DNA from: Aequorivita aquimaris
GTDB lineage: Bacteria; Bacteroidota; Bacteroidia; Flavobacteriales; Flavobacteriaceae
Direction: 5' to 3'
NCBI RefSeq assembly: GCF_001573155.1
Contig: NZ_JRWG01000002.1
Span: 1 to 64,000, forward strand
Length of the DNA: 64,000 bases
The translations under genes and the position numbers were made by a program. Shown piece after piece: positions 26,297 to 36,629 of this stretch (its first letter is position 1; each line of letters begins with the position of its first letter). The notes beneath the pieces were generated by a model that saw nothing but the letters and a program-made list of their open reading frames with translations, was not told the DNA's origin and ran no database searches.

Positions 26297-29200
26297 TTAG
26301 TTTCCAAAGTTATATCTCAATGTAAAGCCACTTCTAATGGTTGTTTGTGGAAATGCAGTTGAAATAGCATATTTAGAGAATGTATGGTCATAATAGAAAA
26401 GGGCGGTCAAGTTTTTGCTCAAAGCATAGTCAATAGACAACTGTGCCCCATATATGGTTTGCCCTGCGGTAGTTTGGTTGTTTTGAATGTCCAGATACCT
26501 AATAATAGTAATGTTATCTCTTCGGGAAAGATCTACTTTAAAGTTCAAATCGCTTGTAATAACAGATTTTTTTCCTCCAAAATTGGTAGCAATACGAAGG
26601 TCTTTAATTCTATAACCAAGTCCTATAATGTATTCATTACCCTTTATCTCAGTCAGCAAGTTGTTTGCAAAGCTCAATGAAAGTGCACGATCCTTACGCA
26701 TCTCAGCAAGTATTTTCACAGAATTGTTCATTTCAAAATCCACTCGCAGTAAAGGCGAAAATTGTTCGGTCAGGTTAACATTTGTAAGCAATGTTTTCAC
26801 TTTAAAGTTTCCTGCTTGATCAACGGCTTCGGGATCGTTCGGGTCATAGTCCAAATTAGACTGGAATTGGTTTACAGTATATCCTGCACGGTATCCGTGG
26901 GTCAATGAAAAACGTTTGAAATTTTTCTTGAACCAAGGAATATTCATTAAACCGGTATATTTAATATCCCAGTTTGGAAGCGGAATATCTCTAAATATTC
27001 CTGTCTTTTCTTTTGAAGCGTTACTGCCTTTATATGCCGCAAGGAATGCCGGCAACAAAACATCTTGGCTGTTTCTTCCGAAACCTACAGGATAACCCAG
27101 CGAATCTCTCGGGATGGCTCCACCTTGGTAATAATCCTCTGCCAATCTGTTCGCGATAGTTAATCTATTGGTTCTGAAATCGTCAAAAGCAGCTGAACTA
27201 TTTTCATCGCTAGCGCTGAAAGCAGTTTTTATTAAAACTGTTGAAATATTAAAGTTTCCGAAGGTATTCGGCGTCAAAGAATTATAAAGGTCGTTCTCTA
27301 CAATATAGTTTTCGGAATAGTTTTCAGAATAAATTCTGCTTCCGTTTATATCAACGGTCAAATCGTTTATAGGCTCTAGATTGGCCTGAATGTCCATTTG
27401 ACGGCTCTCTACTTCGGTATATTGCTCATTAAATTCTGGATAGAGAGTCAACCAACCTTTACGGGCCGCAAGCTCCCTAACGTCTGCTTGACTTCCGAAA
27501 ACAAAGCCTGTGGTTGGCTTCAAAGTTCCTATAAATCCAATTGACGGCAAATATCCCGGAAGGTAGATACCATTATTTTCTTGATAGTTAAATTGTACCT
27601 TTTTAAGCATTGTGGCAAGACCAATTACCGTATTTATGGCCTTGTCGCCAGCATTCAAACCACCTTCCGGACTGGCAGCACCTCTTCCAAGTACGTTTGG
27701 CGTATTCGTCTTTCCGTTTGAAAGGGTACTGTTCTTTTCTTCCTCCAGTTTGCTTTCTCTACTAGCCTTGCCTTCACCGCCACTTGATGATTTTTCATCT
27801 CCTGCACCACCACTACCATCGCCGGCAGATTTTCGGGGCTTGCTTTTCTTAATTTTAGTAAGGCCTATGTAACGGTAAAAACCATTCATATCTAAACTAG
27901 AATTAATTTGATGCGTACTTGCGTTTTGGATCGAATTACCCAAGTTGTACACATTTCGGCTTCCGTCACTCAACTCAATTTCAATTTCATTAAATTGATT
28001 ACTTCCACGCTGCCATTGGTAATCACCGGTATAGGAATACGTTGCTCTAAGGAATTTTAGGAAAGGAAACTTGCTGAAAGGCAAGTCATAATTTAGTTGT
28101 AATGACTGGAAATGCTGATTTGGGTTACCCACATCAAAGAAACCATCCCAAATTCCGATATCATTATTTATCAAACCATTATCATCCAAATAATTGTTAA
28201 CTATCATATTATTTGAAGAGGTGAAATTGAAACGCAATGATTTGGTTAAATTATGGTTGATGGTGTATTGCCAATCAAACAGATAATTACGCTGATAAAG
28301 AGTAGGCAAGCCTATGTTGCCGGGCAATAAATTTATTTCCCTAAACTTTTGCTCGTTGTATTGTCGGGTAATATTTGAACTTACTGAAATATTCGTCGGC
28401 AAATAATTGAAGTTGAAATCTTTCAGGAATCTCCAGTATTGTCCTGTAAACAATGAATCATTCTTCTTAAAGGGCTCCACTGGTTTCGCCGTAAAGTTGT
28501 AATTATAGGTAGCACCAACCCGAACGTTTTGCTCAACAGCATCTTCCACTTCAAAATCGTGATGGTCTGTTTGATTGTAAGAGAAGGAGCCTGTAAAATT
28601 CTCAATATCATATACCTGAGGTTTTCCATCTCCGGTTCTCTCTTTACGCACACCGATAAAGTTTACACTCTGGCGCTTTGTATAATCTACGGCCTGCTCC
28701 TTAATTCTATCTTTTTCCGCTTCATCTTCTGTGTTGTCGAGTCTGGTATCAAGTTCAATATCCTGGAATTCCGGATCGTATTGTGGCGTTATCAGTTCCT
28801 CGGAGCGTCCATAATTAAACGGCAATTGAATCCCCCATTTCTTCGGAAGCAATTGTCCCAAGTTTACGTTAGTAACTACATCATATTGTTGAAGATCTTC
28901 ACGGCTTCGCTGGTTTGGTCCTTGCTCAATAGAGCCGAAGCCAACTGTACTTCTTTTTCCTGTGGCGCTAACAGTGGCAAAATCTGCAAGGTTAGCATCC
29001 ATACTCACAACGGCGGCCCAGCCTCCCTCATTTTTAAGCTCAGACATTCTAAGCTCGTTAAACCAAACTTCGCCACATAACTCGCTTGTATTTCCAGGTT
29101 TGTTCCTAACCCCAAGCATAATCGTTCTAACGTTTCCAAAACTTGGATTCCCTTTAATCCCAATTATTAACTCATTCTCACCACCGGATATACCACCTTC

Positions 29201-32200
29201 AAGTTCTGATTGTGTATAATAAACAACTTCGGTTGAGTTTAATGGAGTTCTGGTTTTTACTTGTTGCAATAGTTCTAACGGAAGATTCAGTCTGTTTGCG
29301 ACTGGCCAAATTTCCTCAGCATTTGTTGCTCCAAAATTGGTGGGGTTTAATGGAATTTGAACTTCATAATAGTTGTTTGTAAGGTCATTACCCAAACGCA
29401 TGAAGGCTACCAATTGCCCATCACTTAGCGCCGTTTCATTCTGCAATGATTCTGCGTGAATGAACATTTCCAGATTTTTGTACTGGCGCATATCTACATT
29501 AAAGTTTTTATAGACTGCACGCCCATCATTTGGCTCCAAGCCGCATACACGTAGGGCTAATGATTGCTCATTTTCGCGTATAATATTATTATTGTTATTC
29601 AATTCCTCACGAACAAGCCCTGGGGGAAGTCTATAAGGAATTGGCTCTCGGTTTTCGTTTTCTTCAATACTTACAGCTTCAACTTCAAACAGGGTATTGT
29701 CATTTGAAGGATCTTCAAGGGTTACATCATCCAAAGTTTTTTGGAATTTTCTATAATCGCCTCGAACCAATTCCATGGTACCAAAACGCAAAACGGTGTT
29801 TTGCGAGAATTGTGAAAGGAACATTCTCATAAAACGAATAGATCTATAATCTGAAATGCCATTAATTGCCTGATCTGGTTCGCTTATTGGAACTTTGAAC
29901 TGTACCCAGCGCACTGGGATTACATCATTATTTTGTGTAGTTACCTCCAGTTCTTTAACATCTGTGATAAACTCATTATTTTCACGGCTCATTCCCGGAT
30001 AAACTGGTACGTTATATTCAAAATAACTATCAATCGTGTTCATGGTGTTGTCACGATTTATATCCTCAACGTCGGGTTGGGCCGTATTTCCACGGTTGTT
30101 GTTTGTAACTTCAACCGGAGAGTTTCCTTGGGTTCCGTTGTATTTTAGGTAACGGTCCAGAATATTTCCTTCAGCTTGAAGAAAGTATTGGTAGTCATCA
30201 TTTGCGGGGTCTGGCAAGCCTCCAAAAGCCCCATACTCGGCTGCTTCTCCAGCATTGTCCAAACCATCTAAACCAATATCCTGGTTTGTACGTTGTTGTC
30301 CTTCAGTATCAAAAGTATAAACTAATGATTGGTTGGTAGGCACTTTACCCCAAGCTGTAGCAGTTGTATTAGCATTACCGCCATCTTCAGGCAATCCGTT
30401 TTCGTACTGTTTTCTTCCATCTTTTAATACATCTTCTGAAATGCTTCCCAAGTTAAAGTTGATATTTCCTCCTGGGTTGCCACTATTTTCATCATAAATG
30501 AATGGGTCCATCACCCAGAACTGTATGTATTCAACATTCGATTGTTCAAAATCGGTAGTTGTAAGCTGTCTCATAATACCGCCGAATCTATCTTCGGGGT
30601 TTGGCAAATCATTTGTTCCAGCAGCTTCGGGGTTGTAGTTATATTCTCCTCTTGTAGATGGGTAATATGCAAGATCCAGTGTGAATAAAGCTTGGGTTTG
30701 TCCCTGAATAATATCTTGGTTAGGGAAAATTTCATCCCTAAAAACACGACGCGTAAATGGTGAAGAAAGATCTTCATCATTTATACCTTCTGGGCGCTGG
30801 CTGCTATAGAAAATAGGATCGATAGTGTACCAAGCGAGTTTTGCACGGTTGTAATTATAACCTAAATTGTCATTTCCCAACTCACCACCATACCCAACTG
30901 GAGTACTTGACAAGAACCAACTGGAGGGCGAACTTATATCGTTTCCTGTTTGTGAGGCTTCAAAATCATCAACATATACAGTTGTTTTACCATCAAAATC
31001 TGAAACTTTTGGAGCCCCTGGTTTTAAATATGCAAACTCTCCACGTAAAGAAACATTTGATTCCACATCGGTATCAATGTTTGGAAGTTTGTTTACCAAT
31101 CGGGTTAGGAAGGGCACTTCGGTTGAATAATTTAAATTTATTCCATAGATGGTGTTGTTAATTGGCTCAACCCCATATGATGATTTTTGGGTGAGTGGGC
31201 GCTCGTTAAGGTTTAAATAGGTTGCACCTATCAAAAATTTATCGCTGAACTTATGCTCTACATTTAAGCCTGTAAATCGTTTACTTTGCTGCCCAAAAAG
31301 TGAGTTATTTTCTGTACTAACCGAAATTGGAATATTACTATTCAATAGTGAAGGGTCTAAAATCTGAACTCTTCCCAATTGATAGTTTACGGTATAATCC
31401 ACACCTTCTACCAAGGTTCTTCCACCAGCAGTAACCGTAACGGAGCCTTGCGGAATATTGAACGCGCCAATGGGAATACCATCAGCACCTGTAGATTTAT
31501 AACTTCCTTTTAACTGAAATTTATTCTTTTCGCTCTCTAGCTGCTCAGCCTGGGTTTTAGTTCCTGTATAAAGTGTTCTAAAAACGTATTTGGACTGATT
31601 TGGATTATAGGTTTCAGGCATTGAATAAGTAGCCGAGGTACTTGGCAAATCCAGCTTTTCAAATAAATGTTCCCCAAAAGGTTCAACCGTTGTAAAAATA
31701 ATCCTACCATTTTGTGCATCTACGGTAATCCCCGGCAGAAAATCAAAGAAACCATCGCCCCCCTGTTGTGGATCATTATTGAAGTTCAATCTGTCAAGGT
31801 TGAAAACCCTCAAGAGAATTTCGTCCTTTACATCTGGAGGAAGTTCAGCACCGGCTTCAGTTAAATAGTTTAAAGGAGATGGATCGGTATAAAGAATATT
31901 AAGTTTGAAGTCTTCCTTTTCAAGTTGATAAGCCCCAATAGGATAGATGTTTTTCATCATCAAGTCCCAAATAGGCTCATTTACGTTAGTTATGCTACTC
32001 TTCAAAAGTTTTACTACAAGGTTTTGGGCAAGGCCAGTTTCCTCTACAGGTGGATTTGTGCCTCCAGTTCCTGGAAGAGTACCTCCATTTGCCTCAACTC
32101 CATCATTTGAAAATTCTCCTACTTGATAAACTTTTCCGTTAACGGTAAATTGGTATGAAACAGCTAAAACCTCATCATTTGTTAAACGCTGGTTCAAAGA

Positions 32201-33535
32201 GATGTAACCCAATTGCGAGTTTAAGGAATATTCGCCCGGATCCAATCTTCTTGCGTTTTCCAGTGTAACATAGTCTACACCTTCACTTACTTGAACTCCC
32301 GTAAAACCTTGACGTACGGTCGCAACATCACGAATTAGTGGATTGAGTAAAGTGGGTTCTCCTCCATTGATACCGAACGGATTAAAAAGGTTGTTCGTGT
32401 TGTCCGGATAAGCATTCCTTCCAGCTCGAATAAAGCCTCCCGGAGGTGTGTTCAATCCAACGTTCAATGGATCCGATTCGCCTATATCCTGCAATGCCAC
32501 AATATTTCGAACGTTTTCGGTTCTACTCGTTCTATTGGTAATCCATACCTCCATACGGGTAATCTGAACATTGCTGTTTATGAAAGGATATTGTTCCAGG
32601 GCACGATCATAATTATCCCTGAAATAATGTGATAAAAAGAAGTGACGATTATCGTCATAATCCAATGCGAAAAGTTCAAAATCCGTAATAGTCGCGCCAC
32701 CTTCAGCGGTAACGGTACGGGTTTCAGATTTTTGTTCAGAGAAAACTCCCGTAATGGTTGTTTTTCCAAATTGAAGTTGTGTTTTAACCCCGAAAAGGCT
32801 TTGCGCTCCTTGAATCAAGGAACTATTCAGCGGCATACTCACATTACCCACCTCAATTTTTTGAATTATGTCGTCTTCCGTTGGGGTGTATTCCAACTTA
32901 ATCTGGTTTTGGAAATCGAAGGTGCTTTCAGTATCGTAATTAGCCGTAACCTGAAGCCTGGTTCCCACTTTAGCCAAAAGGCTTAAGCTAATACGCTGGT
33001 CAAAATCAAAGGAGAAATTGCTTCGGTTTCGTGGTGAATATTGCGGGTTGTCCTGTTTTGTATACAATAGCCCAAGATCCATCTCGACGGAACCTTGTGG
33101 AATAACTTCAATTGTATTTCCGCCAAAAATGGATTCAAAGAAATTTGAATTCACATAAAAAGTGGGCAATAGGTTTTTTTGCTGTTCTTCGGAACCTTCC
33201 TTTCTACCGTCTGCTGCATCAATTTTTTCTTTGAAGTAAGCTCTCATCTGCTCCTCTTGAATAAGGCGCTGATACTCTTGAGGGGTAAGAATTATAGGAT
33301 AGGTAATATTAAAACTACCCAAGGTTTGGGTATAAATATATCTATCGGTTATGGGGTCGTAGGTATAAAGATCCTGAATACTGACGGGAGTGGGTAAATC
33401 CATTCTCCCCATTTCACTCCCTACGGCCGTTGTGTCGGGATCCTGTGCCAGCGAAACATTGCTGAACAATATGAAACTTAAAATTGTTAAAAGCTTGAAA
33501 AAGCCACCCTTGTAAACGTAATTTTTTGCCTTCAA
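26297..33535 (-). CDS. sprA: Type IX secretion system translocon protein SprA (cell surface protein SprA/SOV)
   Basis: At 2,412 residues it has the size and layout of SprA: signal peptide (~10-30, ending SLAQ), a first SprA domain with ~QDNPQYSPRNRSNFSFDFDQ, many beta-strands throughout, a central QVDGxTTVYVDDFEAS-like block (KTTVYVDDFEASQTGNDISS at ~860), and a last strand ending TLRYNFGN, an outer-membrane insertion signal. A low-complexity Ser/Gly/Lys stretch (~1885-1935) interrupts the second half. Characterised SprA is a 36-strand barrel through which T9SS cargo crosses the outer membrane; it is required for gliding. It starts 3 nt after the ruvA stop. Confidence 0.97.
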   Translation of the reverse strand: MKAKNYVYKGGFFKLLTILSFILFSNVSLAQDPDTTAVGSEMGRMDLPTPVSIQDLYTYDPITDRYIYTQTLGSFNITYPIILTPQEYQRLIQEEQMRAYFKEKIDAADGRKEGSEEQQKNLLPTFYVNSNFFESIFGGNTIEVIPQGSVEMDLGLLYTKQDNPQYSPRNRSNFSFDFDQRISLSLLAKVGTRLQVTANYDTESTFDFQNQIKLEYTPTEDDIIQKIEVGNVSMPLNSSLIQGAQSLFGVKTQLQFGKTTITGVFSEQKSETRTVTAEGGATITDFELFALDYDDNRHFFLSHYFRDNYDRALEQYPFINSNVQITRMEVWITNRTSRTENVRNIVALQDIGESDPLNVGLNTPPGGFIRAGRNAYPDNTNNLFNPFGINGGEPTLLNPLIRDVATVRQGFTGVQVSEGVDYVTLENARRLDPGEYSLNSQLGYISLNQRLTNDEVLAVSYQFTVNGKVYQVGEFSNDGVEANGGTLPGTGGTNPPVEETGLAQNLVVKLLKSSITNVNEPIWDLMMKNIYPIGAYQLEKEDFKLNILYTDPSPLNYLTEAGAELPPDVKDEILLRVFNLDRLNFNNDPQQGGDGFFDFLPGITVDAQNGRIIFTTVEPFGEHLFEKLDLPSTSATYSMPETYNPNQSKYVFRTLYTGTKTQAEQLESEKNKFQLKGSYKSTGADGIPIGAFNIPQGSVTVTAGGRTLVEGVDYTVNYQLGRVQILDPSLLNSNIPISVSTENNSLFGQQSKRFTGLNVEHKFSDKFLIGATYLNLNERPLTQKSSYGVEPINNTIYGINLNYSTEVPFLTRLVNKLPNIDTDVESNVSLRGEFAYLKPGAPKVSDFDGKTTVYVDDFEASQTGNDISSPSSWFLSSTPVGYGGELGNDNLGYNYNRAKLAWYTIDPIFYSSQRPEGINDEDLSSPFTRRVFRDEIFPNQDIIQGQTQALFTLDLAYYPSTRGEYNYNPEAAGTNDLPNPEDRFGGIMRQLTTTDFEQSNVEYIQFWVMDPFIYDENSGNPGGNINFNLGSISEDVLKDGRKQYENGLPEDGGNANTTATAWGKVPTNQSLVYTFDTEGQQRTNQDIGLDGLDNAGEAAEYGAFGGLPDPANDDYQYFLQAEGNILDRYLKYNGTQGNSPVEVTNNNRGNTAQPDVEDINRDNTMNTIDSYFEYNVPVYPGMSRENNEFITDVKELEVTTQNNDVIPVRWVQFKVPISEPDQAINGISDYRSIRFMRMFLSQFSQNTVLRFGTMELVRGDYRKFQKTLDDVTLEDPSNDNTLFEVEAVSIEENENREPIPYRLPPGLVREELNNNNNIIRENEQSLALRVCGLEPNDGRAVYKNFNVDMRQYKNLEMFIHAESLQNETALSDGQLVAFMRLGNDLTNNYYEVQIPLNPTNFGATNAEEIWPVANRLNLPLELLQQVKTRTPLNSTEVVYYTQSELEGGISGGENELIIGIKGNPSFGNVRTIMLGVRNKPGNTSELCGEVWFNELRMSELKNEGGWAAVVSMDANLADFATVSATGKRSTVGFGSIEQGPNQRSREDLQQYDVVTNVNLGQLLPKKWGIQLPFNYGRSEELITPQYDPEFQDIELDTRLDNTEDEAEKDRIKEQAVDYTKRQSVNFIGVRKERTGDGKPQVYDIENFTGSFSYNQTDHHDFEVEDAVEQNVRVGATYNYNFTAKPVEPFKKNDSLFTGQYWRFLKDFNFNYLPTNISVSSNITRQYNEQKFREINLLPGNIGLPTLYQRNYLFDWQYTINHNLTKSLRFNFTSSNNMIVNNYLDDNGLINNDIGIWDGFFDVGNPNQHFQSLQLNYDLPFSKFPFLKFLRATYSYTGDYQWQRGSNQFNEIEIELSDGSRNVYNLGNSIQNASTHQINSSLDMNGFYRYIGLTKIKKSKPRKSAGDGSGGAGDEKSSSGGEGKASRESKLEEEKNSTLSNGKTNTPNVLGRGAASPEGGLNAGDKAINTVIGLATMLKKVQFNYQENNGIYLPGYLPSIGFIGTLKPTTGFVFGSQADVRELAARKGWLTLYPEFNEQYTEVESRQMDIQANLEPINDLTVDINGSRIYSENYSENYIVENDLYNSLTPNTFGNFNISTVLIKTAFSASDENSSAAFDDFRTNRLTIANRLAEDYYQGGAIPRDSLGYPVGFGRNSQDVLLPAFLAAYKGSNASKEKTGIFRDIPLPNWDIKYTGLMNIPWFKKNFKRFSLTHGYRAGYTVNQFQSNLDYDPNDPEAVDQAGNFKVKTLLTNVNLTEQFSPLLRVDFEMNNSVKILAEMRKDRALSLSFANNLLTEIKGNEYIIGLGYRIKDLRIATNFGGKKSVITSDLNFKVDLSRRDNITIIRYLDIQNNQTTAGQTIYGAQLSIDYALSKNLTALFYYDHTFSKYAISTAFPQTTIRSGFTLRYNFGN

Positions 33536-33538
33536 ATT

Positions 33539-34120
33539 CTACAAATTTTTTAAAGCTTGTTTAATGATCATTTCTACCGAAGCCTGGGGATTTTCCTTCA
33601 CAATGGCATCCACCACTTTTTCAGACTGTTTGCGAACAAAGCCCAACGTCTCCAAAGCAGATAACGCTTCATTTTTGTTAGTATTGCTTGTTCCGGTAGA
33701 AATAGACGACAAACCGTACACTTTTAAAATCTTATCTTTTAAATCCAAAACCACACGTTGCGCAGTCTTGGCTCCTATTCCTTTTACTGATTGTATTGTT
33801 GCTATGTCGTTCTGGGCAATGGCATCCAGCACTTGTTCCGGCGCCAGAGACGACAACATTGTTCTAGCGGTGCTTGCACCAACTCCAGAGACACTAATTA
33901 ACAACCTAAAAATTTCTCGTTCCGCCACACCGGAAAAACCGTACAGTGTATGGGCATCGTCCCGAATAAGCAAATGGGTAAACAACTTAACATTTTCACT
34001 AGTGGGGAGTTCGGAAAATGTGTGCAAGGAAATATTGATAAAGTACCCTACTCCATTGCAATCTATCACTACGTCGGTCGGGTTTTTTTCAACCAGTCTG
34101 CCCTGTATATGGGTTATCAT
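33539..34120 (-). CDS. ruvA: Holliday junction branch migration protein RuvA
   Basis: A 193-residue RuvA of normal length. Domain I is the OB fold (ITHIQGRLVEKNPTDVVIDCNGVGY). Domain II has two helix-hairpin-helix motifs (VSGVGASTARTML and VKGIGAKTAQRVVLDLKDK), and domain III is the short C-terminal helix bundle that contacts RuvB (SALETLGFVRKQ). It binds four-way junctions and loads RuvB. ruvB is 3.5 kb away in another transcript. ruvA leads the ruvA-sprA-gcvH-vanZ run. Confidence 0.97.
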   Translation of the reverse strand: MITHIQGRLVEKNPTDVVIDCNGVGYFINISLHTFSELPTSENVKLFTHLLIRDDAHTLYGFSGVAEREIFRLLISVSGVGASTARTMLSSLAPEQVLDAIAQNDIATIQSVKGIGAKTAQRVVLDLKDKILKVYGLSSISTGTSNTNKNEALSALETLGFVRKQSEKVVDAIVKENPQASVEMIIKQALKNL

Positions 34121-34143
34121 GTGTTAACGAAAACTTAAAGGCT

Positions 34144-34151
34144 CAAATATA
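34144..34151 (-). promoter_or_regulatory. Candidate -7 box of the ruvA-sprA operon
   Basis: TATATTTG on the minus strand, 23 nt before the ruvA ATG. The nearest TTG is only 13 bp upstream, so the -35-like element is unclear. Confidence 0.45.
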
Positions 34152-34207
34152 GTATAATTATTTGCAACAGCCATTGGGGTTTTTGTGAAAATATTAGTGT
34201 TAACAAA

Positions 34208-36511
34208 CTATGTATTTACTTGCTTTTCTGCCGCCGCTGCGCGTTTTTCCTTTTGTTGGGCATCCACTACGGCTACTGCTGCCATATTTACCATTTCTTC
34301 CACACTGGCACCCAGTTGTAAAATGTGAACGGGCTTGCGCATTCCCAGCATAATTGGGCCGATGGACTCCACACCGTTAAGTTCTTTCAATAATTTATAG
34401 TTGCTGTTTGCTGAATCCAAATTTGGGAAAATAAGAGCGTTAACTTTCTTGCCTGCTAATTTTGAAAATGGAAATTTTTTCTGAAGCATTTCTGGGTTCA
34501 ATGCAAAATCGGTTTGCAGTTCGCCATCAACTATCATATCTGGATTACTCTTATGTAACAACTCCACAGCCTCACGCACCTTTGAAGCATGCGGATCTTT
34601 GGAAGAACCGAAATTGGCATATGAAATCATCGCAATAACGGGCTGCAGTCCAAACATTTTCATGGTATAGTTGGTCATTTGTGCAATCTTGGCAAGTTCT
34701 TTCGCAGTTGGATCAATGTTTATTGAGGTATCAGAAATAAACAAAGGACCGCGTTTAGTAAGCATCACATTTGTGGTAGCCACTTTTGTAACGCCTTCAA
34801 ATCTTCCGACGGTTTCAAACACGGGAACTACAACGGACGGATACGAACGTGCATACCCTGAAATCATACAGTCCACATCGCCTTCGCTTAACATCATTCC
34901 CGCAAAATAATTCCGTTCGCGAATCAGCTTTTCGGCAGTGTAAAGTGATATGCCATTTCTTCTGCGTTTTTCCCAAAGCTTTTGGGAATAATATTTAAGT
35001 TTATCAGCGTTTTCATCACTTTTTGGATCGATAATTTCCAAATCTGCATCAAAATCTATCTGCTCCATCAGTTCAAGAATAATATCTTTTCTTCCCAAAA
35101 GTACGGGAATGCCAATCCCTTCTTCAAAAACAATTTGCGCCGCCTTTAAAACGTCCAAATGATCTGCTTCGGCAAAGACAATACGTTTTGGGCTCAGTTT
35201 TGCCCTGTTCATTAACAGACGAATTATTTTATTATCGCTACCCATCCGTTCGTAAAGTTCATCCTGATATTTTTCCCAATCGGTAATTTCAGTAGTGGCA
35301 ACACCGCTTTCCATAGCCGCTTTCGCCACGGCTGGTGGCACGGTGGCAATTAAGCGCGGATCGAAAGGTTTTGGAATAATATAATCTTTTCCAAAAGTAA
35401 GCTTGGTCTCGCCATAGGCAATATTCACTTGTTCCGGCACCGGTTCTTTTGCTAGGTCTGCCAACGCCTTTACAGCAGCCATTTTCATGGCTTCGTTGAT
35501 TTTTGTAGCACGAACATCCAACGCCCCACGGAAAATAAAAGGAAAACCAAGTACATTGTTTACTTGATTGGGATGGTCGCTTCTACCCGTGGCCATGATG
35601 ATGTCCTTCCTAGTTTTAATGGCTAAATCGTATTCAATTTCAGGATCGGGGTTGGCCATTGCAAAAACAATAGGATTGGGAGCCATGCTTTCCAGCATTT
35701 TTGGGGTAACAATATCTTTAACTGAAAGCCCAACAAACACATCGGCATTTTTCATTGCTTCATCGAGGGTATCAATTTTTCTATACGATGCAAACTCTGC
35801 CTTTTCATCAGAGAGACTTTCGCGATCTTTACGGATAACGCCTTTACTGTCCAGCATTACGATGTTTTCACTTTTGGCGCCGAATGCCATGTAAAGCCGA
35901 GTACACGAAACTGCCGCTGCCCCTGCCCCGCTGATAACAATTTTAACCTCTGCAATATTTTTATCTGTAAGTTCTAAAGCATTTAGCAAAGCCGCAGCCG
36001 AAATTATTGCCGTGCCGTGTTGATCGTCGTGCATTACGGGAATGTCCAACTCTTCCTTTAGTCTTTTTTCAATTTCAAAAGCTTCGGGTGCTTTTATGTC
36101 TTCAAGGTTTATCCCACCGAAGGTTGGCGCAATATTTTTTACTGTGGCAACAAATTCATCGATGTTTTCAGTGTCTATTTCTATATCAAAAACGTCAATG
36201 TCGGCAAATATTTTAAAGAGCAGTCCTTTGCCTTCCATTACTGGTTTGGAGGCTTCGGGACCGATGTTACCCAAACCCAGCACTGCCGTTCCGTTTGAGA
36301 TTACAGCAACAAGATTGCCTTTGTTAGTGTATTTATAAACGTTATTTTTTTCCTTTTCAATTTCAAGGCAAGGTTCTGCAACTCCCGGCGAATAGGCCAA
36401 CGAAAGATCCCGCTGAGTGGAATAGTTTTTTGTGGGAACTACTTGAATTTTCCCAGGCTTCGGCTTTGCGTGGTATAATAGGGCTTCTCTACGTCTGCTC
36501 TGTTTGCTCAT
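34208..36511 (-). CDS. maeB: NADP-dependent malic enzyme with C-terminal phosphotransacetylase-like domain
   Basis: A 767-residue bifunctional-type protein. Residues ~1-430 are the malic enzyme: the catalytic segment KPGKIQVVPTKNYSTQRDLSLAYSPGV-type start, the metal site in PVMHDDQHGTA, and the nucleotide-binding GAGAAAVSC. Residues ~440-760 are phosphotransacetylase-like (IISYANFGSSKDP, MIVDGELQTDFALNP), regulatory in the E. coli enzyme. It converts malate to pyruvate plus CO2 with NADPH formation. Full length with all motifs. It is transcribed separately, 87 nt before ruvA. Confidence 0.96.
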   Translation of the reverse strand: MSKQSRRREALLYHAKPKPGKIQVVPTKNYSTQRDLSLAYSPGVAEPCLEIEKEKNNVYKYTNKGNLVAVISNGTAVLGLGNIGPEASKPVMEGKGLLFKIFADIDVFDIEIDTENIDEFVATVKNIAPTFGGINLEDIKAPEAFEIEKRLKEELDIPVMHDDQHGTAIISAAALLNALELTDKNIAEVKIVISGAGAAAVSCTRLYMAFGAKSENIVMLDSKGVIRKDRESLSDEKAEFASYRKIDTLDEAMKNADVFVGLSVKDIVTPKMLESMAPNPIVFAMANPDPEIEYDLAIKTRKDIIMATGRSDHPNQVNNVLGFPFIFRGALDVRATKINEAMKMAAVKALADLAKEPVPEQVNIAYGETKLTFGKDYIIPKPFDPRLIATVPPAVAKAAMESGVATTEITDWEKYQDELYERMGSDNKIIRLLMNRAKLSPKRIVFAEADHLDVLKAAQIVFEEGIGIPVLLGRKDIILELMEQIDFDADLEIIDPKSDENADKLKYYSQKLWEKRRRNGISLYTAEKLIRERNYFAGMMLSEGDVDCMISGYARSYPSVVVPVFETVGRFEGVTKVATTNVMLTKRGPLFISDTSINIDPTAKELAKIAQMTNYTMKMFGLQPVIAMISYANFGSSKDPHASKVREAVELLHKSNPDMIVDGELQTDFALNPEMLQKKFPFSKLAGKKVNALIFPNLDSANSNYKLLKELNGVESIGPIMLGMRKPVHILQLGASVEEMVNMAAVAVVDAQQKEKRAAAAEKQVNT

Positions 36512-36589
36512 ATTTTGGTCTATTGATACTGTGGATATTTATAATTCTACGAATTATTATACTAATGTATAATTGTAAAGACTAACTTA

Positions 36590-36597
36590 CAAAGTTA
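36590..36597 (-). promoter_or_regulatory. Candidate -7 box of maeB
   Basis: TAACTTTG on the minus strand, a full box, 78 nt before the maeB ATG. No TTG is seen at the right distance, so support is moderate at best. Confidence 0.35.
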
Positions 36598-36629
36598 TGA
36601 TGTTAGTTGAAATGGCGAAAGTTTGTAGG

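Noticed and set aside
28529-29080. A plus-strand frame of 183 codons inside sprA
   Set aside because: It is antisense to a conserved secretion gene and shows no domain or start signals.
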